In this document: positions 1-7,200 of the stretch, piece after piece
Position numbering within the stretch: position 1 is the stretch's first letter
How the letters are laid out: every line of letters begins with the position of its first letter
Assembly: GCA_022571615.1 (NCBI GenBank)
Contig: JACZXM010000060.1
Coordinates: 1 to 10,033 of the forward strand
Length of the DNA stretch: 10,033 nucleotides
Source of the DNA: Acidobacteriota bacterium
GTDB lineage: Bacteria; Acidobacteriota; UBA890; WLXD01
Direction: 5' to 3'
Notes under the pieces: generated by a model
Told to the model about the DNA's origin: nothing
Databases searched by the model: none
Seen by the model: the letters and a program-made list of their open reading frames with translations, nothing else
Translations under genes and position numbers: made by a program

Positions 1-157
1 TGCCTTCTTCGACCGAAGCAACCTGTGCCCCTTCAAGCGATTCGAGCTCCAGGCGCTCGGCCCATTCAGACGTCACATCCGCCGGCCGCACTCCCAGGTA
101 GCCGCGTACGACTTTGCCCGCCTCGCGCAACTTCTCGTAGGTCTCCGCTCCGCTCAT
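1..157 (-). CDS. HtrA/DegP-like PDZ-domain fragment (partial, runs off the left edge)
   Basis: The minus strand is open from an ATG at 155-157 to the window edge (52 residues seen). It starts MSGAETYEKLREAG and continues with KVVRGYLGV, then DVTSEWAERLEL and GAQVASVEEG. This is the pattern at the entry to the first PDZ domain of HtrA/DegP/DegQ serine proteases, where a '(G)KVxRGxLGV' strand forms the peptide-binding loop, followed by 'GAxVxxVxxGSPA'. The trypsin-like domain that should precede it is missing: an in-frame TAA lies three codons upstream of the ATG, and the DNA beyond is AT-rich with no protease sequence in any frame I read. No Shine-Dalgarno sits before the ATG. This is therefore a truncated or rearranged htrA piece, or a small stand-alone PDZ protein. 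The family call is fairly secure; functionality is doubtful. Confidence 0.55.
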   Translation of the reverse strand, partial: MSGAETYEKLREAGKVVRGYLGVRPADVTSEWAERLELESLEGAQVASVEEG

Positions 158-160
158 CCA

Positions 161-194
161 ATGTTACAAGATGTTGTACGTTTAAGTGTAACAT
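161..194. promoter_or_regulatory. AT-rich inverted repeat, possible regulator operator in a divergent control region
   Basis: Two perfect 8-bp arms, ATGTTACA at 161-168 and TGTAACAT at 187-194, are separated by 18 bp. The stretch 160-200 is strikingly AT-rich against its GC-rich surroundings. It lies between a minus-strand start at 157 and a plus-strand start at 274, as expected of a divergent promoter with a dimeric repressor site such as TetR-type regulators use. No regulator gene is visible in the window, and the coding sequences on both sides look displaced, so the original partners are unknown. The palindrome is seen directly; the operator role is inference. Confidence 0.4.
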
Positions 195-258
195 AACAGG
201 CCGTCGAAGTCCAGCCGTTGAATCTTGGGGGGCTGGGCCGTATTATCCGCAACTCGGT

Positions 259-276
259 GAGGAGAAACGGTTAATG
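259..276 (+). promoter_or_regulatory. Strong Shine-Dalgarno and ATG on the plus strand
   Basis: GAGGAG at 259-264 is followed after 9 nt by an ATG at 274-276, a textbook bacterial start. The frame is open to 903. However, the codons just after the ATG read as the antisense of an MMPL-like sequence, so the start signal seems to have been separated from its own gene. It decides the most likely start of the chimeric ORF that ends at 903. Confidence 0.45.
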
Positions 277-438
277 AGCGACGGACAGCAGGTTCAGGAT
301 CACAGCCTTCAGCGGCAGCACGATCGAGCGGAAGCGCCCCGCCGGCAGCACCGGGGCCGGCAGGATGTAGCCCTTGCCCATGAGGTTGGCCAGCTCCGGG
401 ATTCGGGGGTCCGGCGCCAGGTCGTCGCGGGCCTGGCC
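271..438 (-). pseudogene. MMPL/RND-type transporter fragment
   Basis: The minus strand is open between in-frame stops at 439-441 and 271-273 (55 codons). The last twenty residues, encoded at 277-336, read RFRSIVLPLKAVILNLLSVA. This is the hallmark 'FRSxxLPLKAxxxNLLSV' element that joins transmembrane helices in MMPL-family RND exporters. The residues before it (ARDDLAPDPRIPELANLMGK and onward) are not hydrophobic as the preceding MMPL helix should be, so the fragment may itself be a join of two unrelated pieces near 337. It ends in H-stop where the next helix should continue. A complete MMPL protein has several hundred residues, so this is a non-functional scrap. The core match is strong by eye; the upstream part is unassigned. 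Confidence 0.5.
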
Positions 439-903
439 TCAAGGGCCGATGCCGAGGTGCCAACACGCATCTTGGACGTGTTCTGCGGCGTCGGTTTTTT
501 CACCCTGGCGCTCGCCGGACTTGCCGACGAAGCCATCGGCGTCGAGATCGTAGAGGCATCGATCATCGCGGCACGTGGCAACGCCGCGCTCAACCACATC
601 GAAAACGCGTATTTTTACTCCGGCGATGCGCGCCGCACCCTGCCCGAGGTCATCGACAAGCACGGCGCGCCAGGTGTTGTGGTGCTGGATCCACCGCGCG
701 GCGGCGCGGGTGGAAAGGTCATGCGCCGGATCGCCAGGTCCGGGCCCAGTCGCATCGTCTATGTATCGTGCAATCCGACCACGCTGGCCCGCGACCTCAA
801 GGAGCTCGTGCCGTTCGGGTATCGGATCGCGGCGGTCGAGCCCATCGACCTGTTCCCGCAGACCTACCACGTCGAGACCATCGTCGCGCTCGACCGCCGC
901 TAG
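274..903 (+). CDS. Truncated RlmD/TrmA-family RNA (uracil-C5)-methyltransferase, C-terminal catalytic half
   Basis: From about 442 the frame encodes the Rossmann methyltransferase half of the RlmD/RumA/TrmA family. These enzymes methylate C5 of uridine in 23S rRNA or tRNA using S-adenosylmethionine. Visible motifs, in order: SAM-binding LDVFCGVGFFTLALA, acidic ribose-binding GVEIVEAS, the SGDAR loop, VVLDPPRGG, and VYVSCNPTTLARDL, whose Cys would be the catalytic nucleophile. HVETIV at the end carries the general-base Glu. The TRAM and substrate-binding N-terminal part (about 280 residues of a typical 430) is missing. The frame stays open leftwards through antisense MMPL-like DNA. The ATG at 274 is chosen because it has a good Shine-Dalgarno; the frame also stays open further upstream to 25. 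Residues 1 to about 55 of this product resemble no protein. The catalytic domain call is strong, but the gene as a whole is probably a broken or chimeric copy. Confidence 0.7.
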   Translation: MSDGQQVQDHSLQRQHDRAEAPRRQHRGRQDVALAHEVGQLRDSGVRRQVVAGLASRADAEVPTRILDVFCGVGFFTLALAGLADEAIGVEIVEASIIAARGNAALNHIENAYFYSGDARRTLPEVIDKHGAPGVVVLDPPRGGAGGKVMRRIARSGPSRIVYVSCNPTTLARDLKELVPFGYRIAAVEPIDLFPQTYHVETIVALDRR

Positions 904-917
904 CGCTATGCGCTAGC
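899..917 (+). terminator. Perfect 8-bp hairpin at the methyltransferase stop codon
   Basis: GCTAGCGC (899-906), a 3-nt loop (TAT) and GCGCTAGC (910-917) form a perfect stem that includes the TAG stop at 901-903. No U-tract follows, so it is not a canonical intrinsic terminator. It could still be an mRNA 3'-end stabiliser or a weak terminator before the gene at 1000. Confidence 0.35.
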
Positions 918-989
918 AGCCCGTTGTAGGAAGCGGTGTTGAGAGTGCACTGCCCGGCGCGGTAACGTCTGCCCATTCGCACGAGATTT

Positions 990-1002
990 GGAGGTCGCCG
1001 TG
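990..1002 (+). promoter_or_regulatory. Ribosome binding site that fixes a GTG start
   Basis: GGAGG at 990-994 is followed after 5 nt by GTG at 1000-1002. An in-frame TTG at 988 overlaps this Shine-Dalgarno and cannot be the start, so translation should begin at 1000. Confidence 0.65.
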
Positions 1003-2661
1003 AGAGTCTGCTCGCCCCGCAACCGATGGTCCCAGGTTACTGTCATGCTCGCCACCGTGATCGCTGCCGGCACGGTCGTGCCCGCGGCCTCGGCACCGCA
1101 GAATGACTACGGGGCCCTGGTGGCGCTTTTCGAGGAGTGGCGCGAGTTCGAGGCCCCGAAGTTCCTTGACGGGGTCCCGGACTACACGGCCGCTGCGATG
1201 GCCGCGCAGCGCCGGGCGCTGCCGGGGTTGTTCGAGCGCCTGAACAGCATTCAGATCGAGCAGTGGCCCGTCGAGCAGCAGATCGACTGGCATCTGGTTC
1301 GGGCCGAGATGAACGGCCTGGATTTCGATCACCGGGTCCGCCGGCCCTGGGCCAACAACCCGGCGTTCTACGTGATGATGTTCCCGGCCGAGTCCGACGT
1401 GCCGGCGCACGAGGGGCCCGTGATCCACGGTTGGATCGACACCTGGACCTATGAATACCCGCTGTCGGCGGGTGCCGCCGAGGAGCTCGCAGGACGGATC
1501 GGCGCCATCCCGGCGCTACTGGAGCAGGCCCGCGCCAACCTCGTGGGCACCGGGCACGACCTGTGGCGCATGAGCATCCGCTCGATGCGCGGCCAGGGTC
1601 GCGACCTCGCGGACTTCGGCGACCGAGTGGCGGGAACCAGCGGCGCACTGGAGGCGGCCGTGCGGCAGGCCATCGTCGCCACCGACCGCTTCGCCGAGTG
1701 GATCGAGCGCGAGCTGCCCTCCAAGACCGATCGGTCGGGCGTCGGCAAGGACAACTACACCTGGTACCTGAAGAACGTGCACCTGGTCCCCTACACCTGG
1801 GAGGAGGAGCTGACGCTGATGCGTCGCGAGCTGTGGCGCGCCCACGCCGCCCTGCGCCTGGAGGAAAACCGCAATCGCCACCTGCCGCAATTGACCCGGT
1901 TCCAGAACGCCGAGCAATACGACGACGCGCTCAACACCGCCGTGACCGAGTACATGGAGTTCCTGCAACAAGAGGAGATCCTGACCATCCGCGACAGCAT
2001 GGATCGTGCGCTCCGGGAGCGGATCGGCACGTTTTCGCCGCCGTCCCGCTCTGACGGCCTGCGCGGGTTCTTCTCCGAGGTCGGGTACCGCGACGGCGAG
2101 GTCATGCGCACGCACGGCTACCACTGGTTCGATCTGGCCCGGATGCGAGAGGAACCGCACGAGAGCCCGATCCGCCGGGTGCCCGCCCTGTACAACATCT
2201 ACGACGGGCGCTCCGAAGGCATGGCCACCGGCGTCGAGGAGATGATGATGCACGCCGGGGCGTTCGACGATAAGCCGCGCGCCCGGGAGCTGATCTGGAT
2301 CCTGCTGGCGCAGCGAGCCGCCCGGGCGATCGGCGGGCTGATGCAACACGGGCAGGAGTGGACGATCGACGAGGCGACCGCGTTTGCCTCCGAGTGGGTG
2401 CCGCGCGGCTGGCTTCCGGCCGACGGCGACACGATCTGGTGGGAGGAGCACTTCTACCTGACCCAGCCCGGCTACGGCACCAGCTACGTAATCGGCAAGA
2501 TCCAGATCGAGCAACTGCTCGCCGAGCGCGCCAATCAGCTCGGCGAGCAGTTCACGATCAAGCGATTCATGGACGAGTTCGCCGCCGTCGGCGTGATCCC
2601 CGTCTCGATGGTCCGCTGGCAGTTGACCGGCTATGACGACGAGGTCTCGCGCGACGATTAG
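1000..2661 (+). CDS. Secreted DUF885-family protein (metallopeptidase-like, catalytic motif apparently lost)
   Basis: The product has 553 residues. The N-terminus has basic residues (R7, R9), a hydrophobic run and A-S-A at 30-32, a good signal peptidase I site, so it is exported. DUF885 features: GKDNYTWYLKNVHLVPYTWE at about residues 249-268 (family: G-K-x-N-Y-x-x-Y-L-x-x-V-x-L-x-P-Y-x-x-x-E), GRSEGMATGVEEMMMHAG at about 403-420 (the 'EGWALYAEELM' helix), and QPGYGTSYVIGKIQIEQL at about 489-506 with the typical C-terminal 'F..VGVIPVSMV' ending. The family is regarded as zinc-peptidase-like, with an HExxxGH-type motif shortly before the EG helix. Here that stretch reads RTHGYHWFDLARMREEPHES and has no such motif. 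It may be a pseudo-enzyme or bind metal differently. It stands alone on the plus strand, 96 bp after the methyltransferase fragment, and converges on the operon to the right. Family fairly sure; activity unknown. Confidence 0.75.
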   Translation: MRVCSPRNRWSQVTVMLATVIAAGTVVPAASAPQNDYGALVALFEEWREFEAPKFLDGVPDYTAAAMAAQRRALPGLFERLNSIQIEQWPVEQQIDWHLVRAEMNGLDFDHRVRRPWANNPAFYVMMFPAESDVPAHEGPVIHGWIDTWTYEYPLSAGAAEELAGRIGAIPALLEQARANLVGTGHDLWRMSIRSMRGQGRDLADFGDRVAGTSGALEAAVRQAIVATDRFAEWIERELPSKTDRSGVGKDNYTWYLKNVHLVPYTWEEELTLMRRELWRAHAALRLEENRNRHLPQLTRFQNAEQYDDALNTAVTEYMEFLQQEEILTIRDSMDRALRERIGTFSPPSRSDGLRGFFSEVGYRDGEVMRTHGYHWFDLARMREEPHESPIRRVPALYNIYDGRSEGMATGVEEMMMHAGAFDDKPRARELIWILLAQRAARAIGGLMQHGQEWTIDEATAFASEWVPRGWLPADGDTIWWEEHFYLTQPGYGTSYVIGKIQIEQLLAERANQLGEQFTIKRFMDEFAAVGVIPVSMVRWQLTGYDDEVSRDD

Positions 2662-2668
2662 AGGCCTC

Positions 2669-2750
2669 CCGGGTCAGCCCGGCTACGAGCTCAAGCGGCC
2701 CGGTGCGCTGCTGCACCTGGACGGTAGGGCCTGACCTGACATTCAGTCAG
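2669..2750. terminator. Possible bidirectional terminator between converging genes
   Basis: The gap between the two facing stop codons (2661 and 2743) has two short hairpins. CCGGG-TCAG-CCCGG lies at 2669-2682. CTGAC (2731-2735) pairs with GTCAG (2746-2750), the latter overlapping the last codons of the minus-strand gene. Stems are only 5 bp and no clear T-tract is present, so the terminator role is suggested mainly by position. Confidence 0.25.
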
Positions 2751-4227
2751 CCCCCTTCTGCACGCCGAAGGCATGGAGGTTGCTGCGCGTTCGCACGTAG
2801 ATGCGATCGCCCTCGATCGCCGGAGTCGCGAAGCAAACCTCATCCAGATCATTCACCGCTAGGACCTTCAAGACCGTGCCCGGCTCGAGCACCGCTATCT
2901 TGCAGGTCTCGCTGACCATGTAGACCTTGTCGTCTGCCGCCACCGGGGAGGCATAGTAGCTGTCGATCGCTCCCTGGAGCCGGCCACGATCGAGCACAGC
3001 CCCGGTGGCCGCGTCGAGGAGGGTCACGACGCCGCCGTCATTGACCATGTAGAGTACGCCCTCGTACAGGAGCGCGGAGGGGAGTTGGGGCACGGAACGG
3101 TCGTGATTCCACAGGAAGCTGGACGCGGTCATGTCACCGCTGCCCCCGGTCCGGAAGGCGTTGACCCCGCCCTGCGAGGCCCGCGCCGCCCGGTACCATT
3201 CCCACTCGCCACGGTCCAAGAGGCCGTTCCCGTCCAGGTCGATCAGCTTGATCCACCGCCGCGCCAGTTGATCGGGGATCTCGTCGCGGTTGAGGAGCCC
3301 GTCTCCGTCGGCATCGGAGCCGATGATCTCGTCGAAGGCCGGAATCGCACGGTCGTAACTGTCCTCGAAGGCCGACGCGCTGGTGCCGTTGATGAACACC
3401 GTCTCTGAGCTCGGGTCGAGCACCGGGGTAGCCTTCATCTCGAAGGCCAACCCCCGCACCCACCATAGCCGCTCACCGGTTCCCCCGGCGTAGGCAGTCA
3501 ACTGAAACGAGCCAGGAACGAGCAGCTGGGCGCCGTTCGCTCTTGTCTCATAGAGGATCGGGGTCGAGTGGCCGGTGCTCGACCCCGGCCGTTCGACTCG
3601 CCAACGAACGCTTCCATCTCGCTTGTCCACGGCGACCATGAAGGAATCCGTCTTCTGATCGCATACCTGGATCACCAAGTCCCCAACGAGCACCGGGGAG
3701 GCGCCCATTCCGTAGGCATTGTCGAACGGACCGAGAGGCAGCTGCCAGCGCTCCGAGCCGTCGACTTCGTATGCGATCAGACCGAAATCGCCGAAGAACA
3801 CGTACACGCCGTCGCCATCGGTCACCGGAGTCGGCGATGCGGGATCGTTGAGCCGGTCCAGAGCCTCCCGGCGCGGTCGAGGTGCCGGCGCTCGCCAGCG
3901 CACTCTCCCGGTGCGCCGATCGACCGCGTAAGTGTAGAGCGTGTCCTCGTCGACGGCGGTGAGAAAAACGTATTCGGCGGACAGCACGGGAGAGGAGTGT
4001 CCCGGCGGCAGAGGCGTGCGCCAGATCTCGTTCCTTCCGAGGCCGAACTCAGCCGGAAGGCCGGAAGCGGTGGCCACACCGGAACCATTCGGACCACGAA
4101 ACCGCGACCACGCGCCCTCCACCAGGCCCCGGGACTGGTGCTCCGAGCTGGCGACGCAACCCTCGTGGGCGAGCATGAACAGCATGACCGACGCGGCGAG
4201 ACCCGCGCTGGTTCGCAGGCCGTTCAA
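2743..4227 (-). CDS. Exported PQQ/BamB-like beta-propeller with an inserted EF-hand pair
   Basis: The product has 494 residues. The start is a TTG at 4225-4227 whose last two bases form part of the upstream gene's TGA (TTGA overlap), implying translational coupling. It begins with a short basic end and a hydrophobic segment (about residues 8-20), so it is exported. C24 follows A-H-E-G, a poor lipobox, so lipoprotein status is doubtful. The FRGPNGSG motif (about 43-50) and repeated blades (YAVDRRTGRVRWR, VAVDKRDGSVRWR, TAYAGGTGERLWW, TLLDAATGAVL) are typical of PQQ-like/BamB propellers, here more likely a scaffold or binding protein than a quinoprotein dehydrogenase. Between blades lie two canonical EF-hand loops, DADGDGLLNRDE (305-316) and DLDGNGLLDRGE (330-341), with Asp/Asn ligands and a final Glu, so calcium binding is likely. 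It is the last gene of a three-gene operon after the M14 gene, and its exported partner is probably that protein. Fold confident; role unknown. Confidence 0.8.
   Translation of the reverse strand: MNGLRTSAGLAASVMLFMLAHEGCVASSEHQSRGLVEGAWSRFRGPNGSGVATASGLPAEFGLGRNEIWRTPLPPGHSSPVLSAEYVFLTAVDEDTLYTYAVDRRTGRVRWRAPAPRPRREALDRLNDPASPTPVTDGDGVYVFFGDFGLIAYEVDGSERWQLPLGPFDNAYGMGASPVLVGDLVIQVCDQKTDSFMVAVDKRDGSVRWRVERPGSSTGHSTPILYETRANGAQLLVPGSFQLTAYAGGTGERLWWVRGLAFEMKATPVLDPSSETVFINGTSASAFEDSYDRAIPAFDEIIGSDADGDGLLNRDEIPDQLARRWIKLIDLDGNGLLDRGEWEWYRAARASQGGVNAFRTGGSGDMTASSFLWNHDRSVPQLPSALLYEGVLYMVNDGGVVTLLDAATGAVLDRGRLQGAIDSYYASPVAADDKVYMVSETCKIAVLEPGTVLKVLAVNDLDEVCFATPAIEGDRIYVRTRSNLHAFGVQKGAD
3205..3315 (-). 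other. EF-hand pair inserted in the propeller
   Basis: This segment encodes residues 305-341 of the propeller protein. Two 12-residue loops with the D-x-D-x-D/N-G-x-x-x-x-x-E pattern are spaced 25 residues apart, as in a paired EF-hand. Recognisable blades lie on both sides, so it is an insertion and not a terminal add-on. Confidence 0.75.
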
Positions 4228-7200
4228 CGGCCCCCAGGGGATCCCTCCCCTGCCTCGTCGTCGGACTCGTCCGGTTTTGGCGGGCGAGGGCGATCATGCC
4301 AGAGTCTCACCGCACCTCCCCAGAACGACTTCCCGTGGTGCTCGACCTTGTGCTCACCTTCGAACAGGTAGTCGAGGATGGCCTTGTCCCACTGCAACCC
4401 AGCGGTGGCCACCAGTTTCATCCAGTCCCCGTGAGCGGTTTCATCCGGAGCTTCGGTACCGCCGTTCCAGATCGTGACTTTGGGGTTGAAGCCACGACGG
4501 GAGCGGTCGCCTTCGCCGGCGCGAGCACCGGTGAGCGGCATCTGGATGTTGACGCCGTCGGTCATGTCTTGCCGATAGATGATCGGTTCGAAATCAGCTC
4601 CATAGCGCCGGTACCGATCGTACGCACGATCGTTGAGCGCGCGGACCTCCGAAGCCTCGTTGATGTACCGGGTGATGTAGCCGCGGATCTTGAAGGCCGC
4701 TTCCTTGTGCCGCGGGTACCGAGGGTCGTCGAGATAGCGGAACCCCGGAATGAACCAGCCTCGATTCACGCTCCAGTTGCGTTCCGTGACCCGGCCCCGG
4801 CGAACAAGGCCTGCATACTCGGAGAACAGCTGCACGACCTCGTGCGAGGGGTAGCCGTGCGGGTTCATGAAGATGTCGGGCAGCCACGTCGCCCACAGCT
4901 TGGGGCGCACCTTGGACTCCGGGTAGCTTGGATTGTCGGCGTTGCCTCCCGAGGTCGCGCCCATCCCGAGGGCGCCTAGGTAACCGGCGTGGAGTATGAA
5001 GTCGGGCGTGATCCGGTAGAGATCGTAGGCGAGCTGCGCGCCGTCCGGGTTGGTGAACGGATGGACGATGACGTTGACGTTCAGCAACTTCTTCTTGAAC
5101 TCTTCGTCCGTCAGGAGCAGCTCGGCCAGCTTCAGGACATGACTCGTCGAGGACACCTCGTTGGCGTGCTCTCGAGCCGAGTAGATGACGGTCGGCTTGA
5201 AGGTCGTCGCTTTGTAGTGGGACCAGTGAGACGCCTCGATGGGGGGCATCAGGTCCATCGCCCAGATGTCCTTGCCCAGGTAGCTCTGTCCCACGCGGTA
5301 GATGGTCGCCTCCGGGAACGTCGCCATGCGGGCCAGAATGGCGTGTCCCTCCGGGGGCGGAATAGGCGTGTCCCACTGCACGAGCTCCTCGCCGCCGTAC
5401 GTGTAGTCGCCCTCAGGCAGTAGATCCTCCGCCGTCGGGTACGGCCGGGGGATCCCGTTGGCGTCGAGTATCACCACCGACTGCGTGTCGGGCTCGATCT
5501 TCCAGTCCCAGCCTGCCGCAAGTCGGATCGTCCCGAGACCTTGGAAGGCCAGCTCGTCCAGATACAGACCTTGCGCCCGCAGGACACCGAGATTGCCCAC
5601 CATTGCAGTTGCCTGCGCAGCGGTCATGATCCGAGTATCGATTTGGTACTCGTCCGCACGATTCAGCAGCTCGCTGCGGTCGTCGCTCTCGAAGTCGACC
5701 TTGACCCGAAGATCGAGCCGTTCGACCCCTTCCTGCCCGGCGCGCACCGTCGCGGCAAGAGCGCTCGGCCGCTCGACAGACACCAATGGCACGTCTCGAC
5801 GGAGCTGGCTCTTGCGCCCGCCGGCCTCGGTGTAGTCGATGACGACGGCCGGGCGGCTGGTTGCAAAGCCCGTTAAGCGGATGTTTGCCCACCCTGAAGC
5901 GCCGTCCCCTTTCGGATGCATGATCGGAAGCACACGGCCGATATAGGTGAGCTCGTCGCCGCGCGCCATCCGGCCCAGCATTCGGAAGAAGAAGAGGGTC
6001 GGGAAGTAGATCTCCTCGTGCAACGAGTCGAGCGAAGAAATGTACTCGTTGTCGATGCCGAGCATGTAGTCCGGCTCGCTGAGGCTCACTTCGACGGTTA
6101 GCTCGCCGAAGTAGGGCCCGTCCGAATCGCGTGGGTTGCCCTCGTGGCGGTCCATCACGTAGTCGTAGATCGCCGGAAGCGTCTGGGATTGGTAGTGATC
6201 CCAGAACCGTTCGATATCCGTCACGATGCGCTCGTCCACGAGCGTTTGCCCTTCGAGGGCCGCGCTCATCCAACCGGTCGTGACCCGTACCATCTCGAAG
6301 TCGCGGAAGCGGTCAAAGTGGGGCCGCAACACGTACTTCGGCTCGAAGGTACGTCGCAGCAGCTCTGAGCCGTCTGTGGCGGTGACCATCACCTCGTAGG
6401 TCGGGGCATCGATCGGCGCCATGACGAAGTCGACCAGCTCCAACGCCAGATCCAGCTCGTTGGTAAGCACCTCGTCGATGGGCCAAATCTCCTTGAGCCA
6501 GCGCACCTTGCTGTACATGGCGCCCTGCGGCCACTCCTCCGGCGGGCCGGCCTCGGCGAAGCTCACTCGGATTCTGCCGATACGCGGCATACCGGCATCC
6601 GCCTGCAGTTGGCGCAGCTCGGGCAGAATGGCCTCACGCAGCCAGGAGAATCCCTGCTTGAACGCCGAGAGAACGCTCACCTCGGTGGTAGCCGGGTTCG
6701 CTCCAGCCTCGACCAACATCGCCCGTGCCTCCGCCGCAATACGCCCCCGTACCTCTGGGGGTTCGCTCAGCCGCGCCTCGAGCCGAATGGCCCGATCGCG
6801 CTCGACGGCGGGGAGCACGCGGTCGCGAAACAAGCTCCAGAACTCGTCGACCTCCGAGGCAATCTCGATCCGCTCGTCGATGATGACGGCGGCGTTCTGC
6901 ACGTCGCGATCGTCGATTTTCACCTGAAGATCCACGATCCCGAGCGACGCCATTCGCGATCTCACGAGGGCTTCGAGGCCGGGCTCGATTTTCTCGAGCG
7001 AGACCGTCACACGTGCCGACTCGATTTGCTTGCCCTCCAGCTCCTCGACCATGCGGTCGAGCTTGTACAAAGCCGCAGCCGCCTGGCCCCCAGGGCTGCG
7101 CTGCGCCAGGAACCTCCACACGGCGAGCTCCACGTCCTCGACCGTGTTCCTGTCTTTGCCACGTTCCGAGAGGTTGGGGAACGTCTGGGCCAGTTGCTCC

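Noticed and set aside
939..968. Possible promoter TTGAGA plus TAACGT with 18-bp spacing before the DUF885 gene
   Set aside because: The -35 is fair but the -10 matches only half of the consensus, so chance is a good explanation.
1516..2514. Minus-strand open frame (332 codons) within the DUF885 gene
   Set aside because: Its translation shows no domain and is rich in residues expected from antisense GC-rich codons; the plus-strand family blocks are clear.
4140..4170. Lipobox in the propeller signal peptide (C24)
   Set aside because: The residues before the Cys are H-E-G; His and Glu at -3 and -2 do not fit lipobox rules.
3568..4371. Plus-strand open frame across the propeller/M14 boundary
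   Set aside because: It is antisense to two well-supported genes and their overlap; no signal or motif.
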